A DNA stretch of 64,000 nucleotides from Prorocentrum cordatum (GCA_963575745.1 CAUYUJ010014596.1:107501-171500); one strand, 5' to 3'. Numbered from the stretch's first letter, positions 49,991-61,113 are shown. Numbers and translations: made by a program. Notes: a model not told the origin generated them from the letters alone.

Positions 49991-52004
49991 GCCATCATGT
50001 GATTTGCGCGGCAAAATTTGCACCCCCCCGTGCGTTTCGCTCCGTGGGCCTGGTCTTTGGCTCGATTGCGCTTCCCTCCCCCGTAGTTCCCAAACTTTCA
50101 GGATTGGAGTGCATGGCGACGCGCCAAGCCAAGGCAGTATTGTGGAACAGGGGAGAGGAGGAGTGTAATTAAACAGACGCGAGGGAGAGGGAGAGGGCGA
50201 GTGGGAGGAAGATTAGCAGGATGGAGAGGAGGAGGACGAGTAGGATGCGGAGAAGGCGGAGGAGGAGGAGGAAGAAGAGGAGGAGGATATGGGAAACAAC
50301 GGGGAAGCAGGATGGAGAGAGGAGGAGCTGAAGGATGGTGAGGATGTTGGGGAAGAGGTGTAGGGTGGGGAAGAGCAAGGCCCTGCGCCAGGAGAAGAAG
50401 AGCAAGAAAGAGAAGAAAGACAAGCGCGTGGACAGCTCCAGGGAGCTCGCGGTGCGCAGTTGTTCTTCATTTTAGTGTGTTCTGCAATTCGTTCCCTGTC
50501 CGACGTCGGCGACGGCAGTTTCAAGGCTTTGGACGGTTGTGGCGGTTCTGGTTACCACGGCAAGACGCAGCTCGAAAAAGAGTCAGGATGGGGCGACCGG
50601 GGCCGATCGCAACCGCTTCGGGCTGGTCGTTGACTTTTTGGGGCCGATCACGAACAGTTGCGATCGGGCCGAAGTGGTTGCGATGTTTTGGGTCCGTTTT
50701 GATATTGTTTGGATCAAGAGAAGGGTCTCGAGAACGCTTCTGGAATGACTGGGTTCCTGCAAGGTTCCCACTAGAATATGACAAAAACGGTTGCGATGCG
50801 GTTCGACATTTCGGCCGCTATGATTGCAAATCTCACGAATTGCACCGCAATGTATTTCATGTTTTCCAGAGTCCCAAGACCTCAAGATCTCGCATGATAC
50901 CTCAGGCGCGCACATGGTTTTACCAGATTTCTCAGGGCCTCTCAGGATGCCACAGGAATCTTCATATTATATGTTGCAACCATTCAAGGCTCTTCAGTGG
51001 ATTTTCAGAGGCTTCCCAAATATTCTGAGGCCCCTCGGAAGATCAGAGGCTCACCAGAAGCATCTGAGAGGGGTTTCCGAGGTCTCTCAGAAACGCGACA
51101 GAAGTTTTTCAGCGCCGTCTCTTCCGAATCCTCACAGGGGCGATTCAGAGGTTCCTCTGCGAATATCCGGAAGCTCATCGAGGACCCTTCAGAAGCGCTG
51201 CGCAGGCCTTAGAAGTTCCTCAGCGCTTCATCAGCATTGAGACTCCTCAGAAGCTCAGAAAGCTCAGAGGCTCCTCAGAGCCCCCCGAACTGCACCCCAA
51301 TCCTCCATTGCGAGGCGACGCGGGGCCAACACCCGCCTCGCGCGTCGGTACCCATGCAGAATGTGGAAAACAATGCATCGTCCTCATCGCCATCATTGCA
51401 TCGAGAGTTGGAGTCGGGGAGGGCTCCGCCCAGTTGGTACCCGCACGCTTCACCCCGCCCTTCTGGCTTTAGCCGTGCTTCGCAGTCGTTGGGCGCCCCT
51501 TCGCCGGGAGGGTGGGAGCGGGAACGTGGCAGTGGGACGTGGCGAGTGGTTAGCCGTCGCATCTCCACATGCGGGCTGGCCAGGGAGCAGACCCCCCCTG
51601 CGAAGAGTGCCGCCTCTGGCCCTCTGCGGCGCCAAGAGCCCAGAGCCGACATCTCGTGGTGTGTGCATGCATGCACGTGTGGGCCTCTGTGGGCTGTCCG
51701 CTGGCGCTCCATGTTGGCCTCGCGTAGAGTGCTGCTCCCGCCGGCGGACGCGCGTGGCCTCTGTAAGCTTCCCGCTGGGCGAGCAGAGTGGCCGTCAGGC
51801 CGCAAATCGGCCAGAGCGACGAGGAGAATTTCGCGGTGTGTGCGTGCATGCATTTTGCGGCGGAAGTGAGTACAGTGCACTGGGGGGATGCTTAACGATA
51901 TGTGAAGGATTTGCATTGGCAATGGATTTGGTCATAGCATGCCACCTTTGTTAGGGCACGAAGCGGTACAATTTGGCCCGCGCCCTAAACGACAGCCGAG
52001 GCAA
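49991..52004. other. repeat-rich region without a supported gene
   Basis: 50165-50440 is GGA-rich with a Lys-coding AAGAAGAGCAAG stretch similar to one at about 58140. 50590-50700 carries GCGATCGGGCCGAAGTGGTTG text that recurs at about 53420-53455. 50870-51290 is dense in CCTCAGAGG / CTCAGAAG words. At about 51659 and 51836 the word TGTGTGCxTGCATGCA recurs 177 bp apart. No gene identified. Confidence 0.35.
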
Positions 52005-52303
52005 TCCTCCTCTTCCTCCTCATCCTCCTCTTCCTCCTCCTCCTCCGCCTCCCCCTCCCCCTTGTTCCCCTCGTGGACCACCTCCTCTCCCCTCCCCTCC
52101 TCGTACTTTCCTTCTCCCCCTACCTCGTCCTCCTCCTTCACCGCCTTATCCCCACACTCCCCCGGGGCGGCGGCGCGCACGTGATGGAAAGAGAGGACGA
52201 CGACGACGATGAGCTATTGACGCTGGACGACTGACATAACGACAATGACGAAGAACGCATGAGGAATGACGACGACGAGGACGACCACGACGACGACCAC
52301 GAC

Positions 52304-52337
<34 letters not shown>

Positions 52338-52340
52338 GCG
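52005..52340. repeat. TCC-rich tract and (GAC)n tract
   Basis: 52005-52140 is C/T-rich (CCTCCTCTTCC). 52190-52345 is a GACGAC-type repeat that translates to poly-Asp. Neither looks like a gene. Confidence 0.7.
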
Positions 52341-52835
52341 ATGACGACGGCGATGGCGTCCATTGGCCCTTGGAGGCCGGTTTCGTCGTTTCGTCATCTG
52401 GACACTTGAGGCCTGTTTCGGACCCGAGGGTGCCCTGGGTGAAATCGGGCTGGGGCAAAAACGCTAACCTCCAAAAAAAGGGGGGCGACATTTCCGCGCT
52501 CAGAGTGCCTTAGTTTCTCGACAGCCTAGCAGGCAGCGCTTTCAGTTAGGCTCCTTTTTTGCACGACGCTAAACACTGTTTGCCCTTCCCGTGAGCAGTG
52601 CGTCGCTCTAACCGCTGCGCTGCTTGGCCCTTAGCAGCACCCTTGTGCTTGTCGCCTACGGGCGAATGGTCCTCCTGCAAGTCAAGGCCCACATCTAAAT
52701 CAATGGGCCGCATGCGCAGGAAAGGGGGCAACAAATTTGGCGGGGGAGGAACAGCAAAGAGTTTGGGGGAAGGAGGTGAGGAAGGAGGAATATGGAGATG
52801 GGGGAGACGAGGATGAATACGGAGATACAGGGCTG
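52341..52835. other. no gene; A-box-like word
   Basis: On the minus strand, 52625-52605 reads AAGCAGCGCAGCGGTTAGAGC, resembling a tRNA D-arm/A box. No B box or cloverleaf follows, so at most this is a tRNA-derived (SINE-like) fragment. Confidence 0.25.
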
Positions 52836-53340
52836 TGTCGTGCATATTGTTTGGTGTATGGTGTTTGGATCATGGTGTTTGGTGTATGGTGTTTGGTGTA
52901 ATTATGGTGTTTGGTCCATGGTGTACGGTGTTTTGGGCAAGGTGTTTGGTGTATGGTGTTTGATGTTTGGCGTTCGGGGCCTGGGGTTCGTTGTTTGGGG
53001 TTTGGTGTTTGGGATTGGGTTTGGGGGTCTGGTGTTTGGGGGTTGTTGTTTCGGATTTGGTTTTTGGGCTTGCGTGATTGGGGAGTGGGATTAGGGGGTT
53101 GGGGTTTTGTGCTTGGGGTTTGGGGTCAAGTGTTTGGCGTCTGGTGTATGATGGTTGGTGTGTGGTGTGTAGTGTTAAGTTATTGGGGTCTTGGGTTTGG
53201 GGTTTCAGGTTCGGGTTTGGGGTTCGGGGTTTGGTGGTCTGTGTTCGGTGTTTGGTGATTCGTGTTCGGCGCTTGGGGGTTAGGGTTTGGTGTTTGGGTA
53301 TTGGGGTTTGCTATTTGGCGTTTGTTGCTTGGTGGCTGTA
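52836..53340 (+). repeat. TGGTGTTTGGGG degenerate minisatellite
   Basis: About 500 bases of GGTGTTTGG / TTTGGGGTT words with 7-10 bp spacing. The plus strand is nearly free of C. The TTTGGGG words are reminiscent of telomeric repeats but irregular. Confidence 0.75.
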
Positions 53341-54305
53341 ATCCGGTGTTCTCCGTGTGCCCTTTCAAGAAGAATCCTACAGGTTGCGATCAGTCCCTGT
53401 TCAGTGGATGTAATCGGCCCGAAATGGTTCATGAACGGCCCGAATTGGTTGCGATAGGCTGTATCCCACCAGGATTGGTCCCAAGATGGATCCAGGAGTC
53501 GGTTTTGAGGAGAGTCCGCCTGAGAGGTAATTCTGGCAGCCAGCATCCGTTCTGTGATGTTCACGTTTCTGACGGTAGGCACGTTGGCATTGCGGTGCAC
53601 ATATCGGGATCTTTTCGTTGGTCCAGTTTGGTGTTGCAGTCAGGCAGTTCTCGTTTGCCTTCTCTCTTAGCCCTCCGCACATGGCTCAAACGCAGTAGGG
53701 CTGGGGAGAGCGAGTCCATCGCGGAATCTCCTATATTTCTCTTCGGGCCAAAGTCCCTTGCAAGAAACAATTGTTCGACGTACCGCGCTGACGAGGGATA
53801 TGTTCAATGAGCGCTGACGAGGGCTATGTTCAATGACTCGTATGATCTGTGTTGCCTCTTGCCAGCAGGCAAACGATCGCGCAACCTCACGAGATGGCGA
53901 ACGCATCATGGATTTGTTGATCGTTCCTCACCTCGCGCCTGGGCCTTCCCCATGCCGGTGGCGAGGGCAGGCAGGCTCCTCACAAGGCTCTCAGCATTCA
54001 AACTTTCCTCAGTGTGACGTTGGTTCTGCGCTTTTGTCTCGGAACTGGTATGCCCGAGCTGACGCATTAACTTGTGTTTGAGCAGAGGATCCCTGCGCCC
54101 GCCTATACCGCATGTGCTGACCTCTGACTCTGACCTCCACGCTCATCGACCTCTCCTTGGCATTGGCGAGAGTTTGTGGTTACAATGAGAAGCAGCGGTC
54201 ATGTTTTTACTCGGGTCAGCAAGCGCGAGTGGTCCCCCATGGCTGGTGACGCAGATCTTCCGGCGGCCGATGTCTCCGCCGCACTTGTGGCCCGCGTCGT
54301 AGAAC
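53341..54305. other. no supported gene
   Basis: Contains GGCCCGAATTGGTTGCGAT repeat text (about 53433-53453), related to 50590-50700. Open frames are short and unsupported. Confidence 0.3.
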
Positions 54306-56237
54306 TTGAATGTACGTCGCAGGTGTGGCAGAGGCCTGTCGAGGAGCCCGAAAAAGACACTCGAATATTGCGGTTGCCCAGGCGCTGACCTCCAGCTCGT
54401 TGAACCACGAATGCACAGACACACACACACACACCTGCGACCACCAGGCCTCTCGCTCTCTAGAACACCGACGCGAAGCTGCTCGCGGCCAGCGTCAACC
54501 ACCGCTTGAAGTACGTCGTTGAGCGCGGGTCCCCTCGCTCACAGAGGGGTATCCTGTCTGGGCGCAACTTCTTCAACAACATCTTGCTCGTCGACATTGC
54601 GGCGATGCGGTCTCGTCTCTCCAGCACCAGGGGCCAGCGGAAGCCGATCATGGTGCTCTTCGACTTCGGCAATGCCTTCCCGTCGCTGGCCGTGGCGTTC
54701 TTGCATGCGGCGCTGCGGCGGGCGGGTTTCATGGGCGGCCTCGACTTGATCCTGGGCATGTACTGGTTCCCGCAAGCTTTCGTCATCCTCGAGGGTGCCA
54801 TGAGGAGCTTCACGTCGATCTGGGCAGGCATAGCCCAGGGCTGCCCGCTCTGGGGCTCGCTGTGGGCGGTGGCCATTAACCCATTTGTGTCCCACATGGA
54901 GGAGCTGCCCAACTTCGCGACATGTGCGCTGGGTGTCTGCGCGGACGACGTCGGCACGTTTCTCTCTGACCGCAGGTTTCGCATCAATTTGCGGAGGGTG
55001 TTTTTGGCGGCCGAGGTGCTCGCGGGGCTCTCCCTGAAGCTCGCGAAATGCACAATCGTGTCTCTGTGCGAGAGTTTCTCGTCCGAGCTGGCCGTCATCA
55101 TCACGGCATGGATAAGGGAAGTGCTGCCAGGATGGGAGTCGATGGCGGTCGCTCCCTTCGGTGTATGCCTCGGCTTCATGCTGGGCCCAGGTGCCACGCT
55201 GGATGACATCTGGCAGAAGCAGGGCGCGAAGTGGACCCATCGCATTCGCGAGCGGGCTCGTGCGGGCCCACCGGTTCATCTTTCAATTGTGATCTACAAC
55301 ACGAGGGTGTTCACCACCTTGACTTAGCTGATGCAGCTCGTGCCGCTGCCCGTGGTGGTCAGGCGCGAGTCGTCGGCCTGGCACAAGACGTGGAGTCTGC
55401 CGCCCAATTCGCTCCCGCTGGCGGGGCTTCTCAGCATCTCGAACTGGTCCGCGCTCAGGCTTGCGAGCATGATGGGGTGCTCAGCTTGGCGTCGAGGATG
55501 CGGGCGGCGCGGGCCGCGATCACGAAGTGGCACGACCAGCTCACGCTGCTGAAGCAGGACGTGACTGAACACGGCAGTCTGGCGGAGCTCGGCAAGGGCT
55601 GGCTCACGCCATCTTTCTGGCGCACCCAGCCAGTGGTGAAATTTATTGCAGAGGCCGCCCTGGCCAAATCCGAAACAAGGCTCACGGAGGAAATTGCTGG
55701 GGTCGGGCAGGTGCGCGAACAGAGAATCTCCTCCTCCCCCCCTCCGCGCTGACCTCCTCCCTGATATCCTGGAGGCCACTCTCGCCAAACGGTTGGCCTC
55801 CTGGGGCCTCCCCTTCGATGTTGCACTGGGAGGCTCTCAGAGATTTGATCAAGAACGGGGGCCCGCCGTCGCGGCAGAGTGCGGCCCTCAAGACGATAGT
55901 AGGAGGTTGGCTGACCAGTGCGAGGCTTCACGCTGGTGAGATCGTCAGCTGCAGGTTCCGTTGTTTTGACTGCCGAGGTGACTTTTCTCACTATATCAAC
56001 TGTCCAGTTTTGTGGAGGCTTGTGTGCCACCCTGAGGTGCCTCCCGTGTCGCCTGTCTCTCGTCTCGGCCTCGACGGTCCCCCCGCCCCCGAGATTGTGG
56101 AACGGATCGCTCGAGTTGTTCATGTGTACAACCTTATCAGAGTTACCCCCGAGCCGTGCCCCCCCAATGAGGAGGCAATGAATCGGCGTTTCTACAGGAC
56201 GCGGCGTGGGGCACAGGCCCTCGTAGAGCACTCCTAG
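54306..56237 (+). pseudogene. decayed non-LTR reverse transcriptase copy
   Basis: Reading across frames: SRSPKKTLEYCGCPGA, then a (CA)n stretch (54418-54433), RPLAL-stop-NTDAKLLAASVN (the usual RT finger motif with TAG at 54461), QRGILSGRNFFNNIL, FDFGNAFPSL (motif A), GIAQGCPLWGSLWAVAINPF (motif B), and CADD (motif C, normally YADD/FADD). LKLAKC follows, then an in-frame TAG at 55325. After two more frame changes it ends in a zinc-finger-like CRFRCFDCRGDFSHYINCPVLW (about 55950-56010) and a stop at 56237. No endonuclease is seen, so it is 5'-truncated. Its sequence is not close to the 28-44 kb element. Confidence 0.65.
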
Positions 56238-56293
56238 AGCGCCCTTTTAGGCTTGTCTTCGTGACCCATTTGGGCCCCTCTTGTCACGAGCCT

Positions 56294-56324
<31 letters not shown>

Positions 56325-56480
56325 GCCTACACGCACATCCGTGCACGTGCACACATATGGCATAATCGTGGAATGTCCACTCATATGTGTATACACATAT
56401 GTATATAGACCGCGTGTGCCAACTTATGCAGCGATATGGGCACACACGTCTACACATTTACATATAAACAACATATGTAT
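56238..56480. repeat. (ACGC)n and CATATG-rich stretch
   Basis: ACGC repeats at about 56294-56325, then alternating ACACATATG words to 56478 that read nearly as inverted repeats. No gene. Confidence 0.6.
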
Positions 56481-56481
56481 A

Positions 56482-56653
56482 CAGTCAGCCCGCATGGCAA
56501 GGATGAGCAACCTTCCAAAGGCACCCTTGCATCCTTGCCCCTTCGGCCCATCCTTGGCGGTTCCCGCTGGCCACAACTCGCTCGCAAAGTGTCGACGAGG
56601 CCCTCCGAAGACTTCGCACCCTTGCTGCGCACCCTTACTGTACGGGCTGACTG
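56482..56653. mobile_element. MITE-like element with 11-bp TIRs and TA flanks
   Basis: The left end TA-CAGTCAGCCCG (56480-56492) is exactly inverted as CGGGCTGACTG-TA at the right end (56643-56655), giving 13 matched bases including the TA on each side. Inner sequence next to the ends is also partly inverted. The TA duplication and CAGT start are those of Tc1/mariner-type MITEs. Internal DNA (172 bp) codes for nothing. Confidence 0.65.
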
Positions 56654-56719
56654 TACCATGTGTCCATACGTGTGTAGATATGACCACATACATAATAAGC
56701 GCGTGCATTCCTTTCTTCC

Positions 56720-56751
<32 letters not shown>

Positions 56752-57470
56752 GCGTCTACGGGACCTCTTGGGCCGTCTTGAGGCTGTTTTTGGGCGTTCT
56801 TTGCTCGCCTTGGGGCAAGAGCGGGGGCCAGCTCGAATTAACCTGGGGCCTCTTGGGGCCCTCTTGGGCCGTGCTTGGTCTTTCGGGCTTTTGGAACAGT
56901 CACGCGAGAGGCTCCAGAGGTCACGCTCCGCGCCTAAAGGAACCCAGCAAGTTGGGGGTCAAGCCCTCTTGAGGAGCATTCGCAATACTCGGAGAGTCGG
57001 TACTTAGGACTTTAAAGGACCAGAGGACTACACTCAGTGCCTCTGGCCGCTGTACATGCGCATTTGCGTGTATACATTTGCTGCGATATGCTTGCATTGT
57101 TGAGATGTTTGCCAAAACTTGCGCGACTCCTCCAGGGTTGTTCGTTTTCTGGCACGACCAAACTCGCGTACCATCGCGCTGGTCGTGGGTTTTTGATCGG
57201 GATTACCCGCGCCCGCCTCGAGCCTCTGCTGCAGGAGAATCGCGAGAGCCAGGCCCCGCCGATTCGCAAGGCAACGCGGCACGAGGCTCTCCATCGAATG
57301 CAGGCTAAGTCGCCCCTGGAACAAAGCCGCTAGGCCCCTGACGGATGTTCCTTTCGGAGCTTGGAAGAAGGGGATTTGCACATGATCCTTCCAGGCATCA
57401 CAGATCGAACCGCCACGGGTGTTTTCAGAAAGGCTTCTGCGACTTGTGACAACACTCTTGCAGGTGCTTC
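56654..57470. other. no supported gene
   Basis: TATATATATA at 56720-56750, then TTGGGCC-type dispersed-repeat text (56765-56880). 57030-57330 has ordinary composition and short frames without domains. Confidence 0.3.
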
Positions 57471-58075
57471 TTTTCCTACCCCTCCCTGTTTTGTTCCTCC
57501 CGCTTCCCGCCTCCTCTTCTGTGATCCTCTTCCATCTCCTCAACTTCCCCTCCTCTCCCCGATCCTCCTTTCCTTCTCCTCCCTCCTCAGTCTTCCTCCC
57601 CCCGCCTCCCCGTATAACCCCTCTCTGGTTCACTTACCCTCCAGACCTCCTCCTCCCCAGTCGGGCGATGGGATCTAAACATATCTACTGCCCCCTGCCC
57701 GTGCCCTTCTTGGGCCCAGGAGCTGTGTATGCGCCCTCCTTGTGCTGGGTTCAGGTTTGGGCTTGGCCAGGGAGCAGTGGATCTGTATTGATCCCGTCGC
57801 CATGCCCAGAGTCCTCCCCCTCCTACCCAAGCCACAACCACCACCCATTCTCCCTCGTCTTCCCTCGCCCCCATCCTCCCCCGGGAGGGGCAGGCCCGCC
57901 GTCCTCTTCCTCCTCCTCCTCCTCCTCCTCTTCCTCCTCCTCCCTCCTCCTCCTCCTCCTCCTCCTCCTCCTCCTCCTCCTCCTCCTCCTCCTCCTCCTC
58001 CTCCTCCCCACCAGATCCCCCACCCCCTCCTCCCCTGAGTCCTCCCCCTTCTCTCTCGTCTTCCTCTCCCCCCCC
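57471..58075 (+). repeat. pyrimidine-rich (CTCC)n / (CTC)n tract
   Basis: C/T-rich throughout, with a clean CTC triplet run at 57905-58010. Open frames (Ser/Pro/Leu or Glu/Gly) are repeat translations. Confidence 0.8.
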
Positions 58076-59082
58076 GTCTGGCCAGGGCGGTCGCTCTCTG
58101 GAAGACTCTGCGTTCCTCGGCGATCCCGCGGCGCCGGAGAAGAAGAGCAAGAAGGACAAGAAGAGTGGCGCGCTCAGCGGGACGAGCGGGGAGGGGGAGC
58201 AGTAGGGCGGGGGAACCGAGGTCGGGGGCGGCCAACAAGGGGGTGATGATCAGGGCCTGGAGGTGTGTGGGTATCATGGCCGGGGCCACGACATCTCCCA
58301 GATGTCACGGCCCCCTGTTGCTCTGTCAGCACATCCCCTAGTCCCTCCTCGTCCGCGCACGTGCCTCGGGCCAGGCTTCGCGAGCCGCCCTCCTTGGACG
58401 CCCCCGAGGAGGGAGCTCAGAGAAGAAAGGGCACCGATGCCGCTGCTCGTCCTGGAGCGCTCTCGTCGCCGCGGCTGAATTCTCCTCGGAGTTCTGGTCT
58501 GACGGTAGAGGTCTGGGGAGTAGCGGCATCGGTACTTTTCTTACCCCTGGAACGGGGGGTGGGCAGGGGGGGGAGCGGGGAGGTGGAGGTGGGAGCGGGG
58601 AGGTGGAGGTGGGAGTGGGGAGGGGGGCGGACGGGAGCGGGAGTGGGGCGGAAGTGGGGATCAGTAGTTTTGTTTGCATCCATGTCCAAAGACCTCGATC
58701 GGGCGGGGCGAAAAGCTGTCAGGCTGGCTGACCCCAGATCTCTTCAGCTGGGATCCTTTGCCGAGCTGTCCCCAGGTCTTGCTCTCGTGCGGCTCGGCGT
58801 GGGGCCTGCGCCGGCTTTTGCAAACGTGCACGAGGATGGGGGAGCAGGGGCACGAGCAGGAGCAGCATGGGCAGTAGGAAGTGTGTCTGTTGCGTATGCT
58901 AGGGCTGCCAGGGGGGTCTAGTTCGGAGGTGAGGGGGTGAGATCGCAGTGAAACAGAGAGCCCCCAACCGGGACATCGGCTTCGACGTTTCGTTTGTTTC
59001 GCGCGTGCGGGCGAGGCGAAGTTGCGTTAGCGGGCGCTAGGAAATCACTCTCCTCTGGGTAGGGCGCCGCCTGGCCAAACGA
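58076..59082. other. no supported gene; small G-rich minisatellite
   Basis: 58555-58650 repeats GGGAGCGGGGAGGTGGAGGT about four times. 58130-58170 codes a Lys-rich KKSKKDKK like that near 50395. Nothing else identified. Confidence 0.3.
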
Positions 59083-59412
59083 TAATGATATCGATAGTGA
59101 GATCGATAGTGAGATCGATATATGAATTGTGAGATCGGTGGTGAGATGGATAGCGAGATCGATAGTCAGATCTATGGTGAGATGGATAGTGATACCGATA
59201 GTGAGATCGATTGTGAGATCGGTTGTGAGATCGATACTGGGGGGGATAGTGAGTTTGATCGTGAAGTCGATTGTGAGATCGCTAGGGAGATCGATAGTGT
59301 TGCGAGGTCGATGTAAGGGGGATAGTGAGATCGCTAGTGTGATCGATCGAGTGAGATCGATCGAGTGAGATCTATAGGGATAGTGAGATCGATTGTGAGA
59401 TCGATTGAGTGA
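59083..59412. repeat. GATCGATAGTGA 12-bp tandem repeat
   Basis: About 25 imperfect copies of a 12-mer (GATCGATAGTGA, with GATCGATTGTGA, GATAGTGAGATC and similar variants) over about 330 bp directly upstream of the DIRS-like element. GATC recurs throughout. Confidence 0.85.
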
Positions 59413-59512
59413 GACGTTGGTTCATCTCCCCCGATATTGCTGCCCGCGGCTTTTTGTGGCTCTCTTTCGGGCCGCACTACCATTCTCAAGCTTCTCAGGT
59501 GTCCTGCCTGGA

Positions 59513-59917
59513 ATGCAGGACCTCGCCCACCATGCAGCGGACGTCCTGAGGTTTGGGGCGCAGGCGCTTGGGGCCTCGCTGGTGGCGCGCGCTTCTGCGC
59601 CCAGTTGCGGGAACTGCTCCCCGCATTTGGCGTGCCCTGCGCCGCCGGCCCTGGCTTGCCCTTCCTGCGTGTGTGCGGGCGCTGGCGGCCAGGTGGTGGA
59701 GCCCTCGTGCGCGGGCCTCGTGGCGGCCTACGCGGTGGCCGCCTGCACGGTCGGGCTCGCCGTCGGCGCCGTGGCAGGCGCCTTCTTGGCGCGCCGCGCG
59801 CTCGCACCGCCTCTCGAGCCTGCGGTTGGCGAGCTGCCCACCGAGGTGATCGACATCGCCGTCCTCGCTGCCGAGCAGGTGCGCCTTGCTCGCGCCAGAG
59901 CCCCAGCGCTGCAGTGA
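59513..59917 (+). CDS. small Cys-rich single-pass membrane protein at the 5' end of the DIRS-like element
   Basis: From ATG 59513 (MQDLAHHAADVLRFG) to TGA at 59915-59917, 134 aa. A Cys/Pro-rich stretch, CGNCSPHLACPAPPALACPSCVC (about residues 30-55), precedes one long hydrophobic helix, CAGLVAAYAVAACTVGLAVGAVAGAFLA (about 70-97), then a basic RRAL and an acidic/Ala-rich tail. Its stop overlaps the next start as TGATG. From memory, small Cys-rich membrane ORFs lie upstream of related elements in other dinoflagellates; not verified. Role unknown. Confidence 0.5.
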   Translation: MQDLAHHAADVLRFGAQALGASLVARASAPSCGNCSPHLACPAPPALACPSCVCAGAGGQVVEPSCAGLVAAYAVAACTVGLAVGAVAGAFLARRALAPPLEPAVGELPTEVIDIAVLAAEQVRLARARAPALQ

Positions 59918-61113
59918 TGGCGGGGAGCTTCCACGCCATACGCTACCGTGTCGGCGGCGTGGCCCTGTGGCACGAGCGTCTGGTACTCGGGGTCTCAGCG
60001 GGGTTCGCCTACGTCGTCACGCCCGACTTCGACGACTACGACGAGCCGATCGCGGTTGGGCCCGACGTGCGGGCGGTGCTGCCGTTGGCTGGCCAGGGCG
60101 ACACGCCTCCCGCGCTGGTCGGCGCCGCCGTGCATCGCTTTCGGCGCCTGCCGTCCGCCGCGGAGCTGTGGGCCGCCGTGGGTCGCTCTGTGGCTGCGGG
60201 CTACCCAATGCCACCAGATCCTCTTCCTCTGGCTCTCTCGGCGGCCAACGCGGCGGGCGCGCCTCCAGGACCCTTCCTTCTGGCCGACCCTGCTGCCGCG
60301 GCCGCGGCGCCGCCGGCGCCGCCTCTCGCACTTCCACCTGCGGCTGGTCCTGCTGCTCCCGTACCGCCTGGCGCCGTTCCAGGAGTCGCGGCGCTCGCCG
60401 CTGCGCTGGGACCCGTGCCACCTGGCCCTGCCGCGGCGCCGCCGCTGGCGCACGTGCCTGGAGCTGCTGCTGGCGTTCCTGCCGCGGTCGCTCCGCTCCC
60501 CGCGCCCGCTGGCGATTTCAGGGTGCTGCCGATGGCGATCAACATGCGGGGGGAGCGTGAGCGGAGGTTCGGCGAGACGGTGAACGGCCTCTCCGAGACC
60601 GAGGTGCAGGGCTGGCCAGTCCAGGGCCCACGGACGCTTCTCTGGTGCCTGTCCTTCATGTCCACCATGGCGGGAACTCCCACCGCGTGGCATCAGCGCT
60701 GGCTCACGTCCATGGCGTTGGCCGACGACGACGAGCACGCCAAGCTCCACGAGACCTTGTGTCGGGTCCTGGACCTCGCCGTGGTCTACGATCAGCTGCA
60801 GGTGGCAGAGATGGCGTCGTTCGAGATCGTCGCACGTCAGCTCCAGCTGCTGGAGGAGCGGGCGTACGAGAGTCGGTCGCTGCCCCAGACGGCCGCCGCT
60901 CCCAAGGCCAAGTCTGGAGCTAGGAGTGGTGCGACGGCCGCGGCCTCCAGCATCCCCGAGACGAGCTACTTCCTCGGCGCGGGCGTCTCCAAGGCGAACC
61001 TGTGCATCTCGCCGAGGCTGCTTGAGTACATTGCAGATCAAATGCGGGCGGAGGCCGCCATCAGCAAAGAACGTCGCAAGGCACGTGAGGAGCGTGCCTT
61101 GCGGGCGCCATGA
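59917..61113 (+). CDS. Gag-like ORF1 of the DIRS-like element
   Basis: Starts at ATG 59917, sharing its A with the preceding TGA, and ends with TGA at 61111-61113; 398 aa. The N-terminal segment ALWHERLVLGVSAGFAYVVTPDFDDYDE looks like a small beta domain and matches my recollection of the N-terminus of dinoflagellate DIRS-like Gag proteins (W-H-x-R-L...VxTPD). A long Ala/Pro linker (about residues 95-200) leads to a helical C-terminal part (RTLLWCLSFMSTMAGTPTAWHQRW...) that is probably the assembly domain. A basic tail (KERRKAREER) closes it. No zinc knuckle. Confidence 0.55.
   Translation: MAGSFHAIRYRVGGVALWHERLVLGVSAGFAYVVTPDFDDYDEPIAVGPDVRAVLPLAGQGDTPPALVGAAVHRFRRLPSAAELWAAVGRSVAAGYPMPPDPLPLALSAANAAGAPPGPFLLADPAAAAAAPPAPPLALPPAAGPAAPVPPGAVPGVAALAAALGPVPPGPAAAPPLAHVPGAAAGVPAAVAPLPAPAGDFRVLPMAINMRGERERRFGETVNGLSETEVQGWPVQGPRTLLWCLSFMSTMAGTPTAWHQRWLTSMALADDDEHAKLHETLCRVLDLAVVYDQLQVAEMASFEIVARQLQLLEERAYESRSLPQTAAAPKAKSGARSGATAAASSIPETSYFLGAGVSKANLCISPRLLEYIADQMRAEAAISKERRKAREERALRAP

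Noticed and set aside
51550-51600. tRNA-like GCGAGTGGTTAGC followed by a small stem
   Set aside because: No B box, no acceptor stem and a wrong-sized anticodon loop.
52599-52631. tRNA gene on the minus strand
   Set aside because: A-box-like word only; no cloverleaf can be completed.
52836-53340. Interstitial telomere
   Set aside because: Words vary (TTTGGGG, GTTTGGTG) without a steady period; it does not match the TTTAGGG type expected for dinoflagellates.
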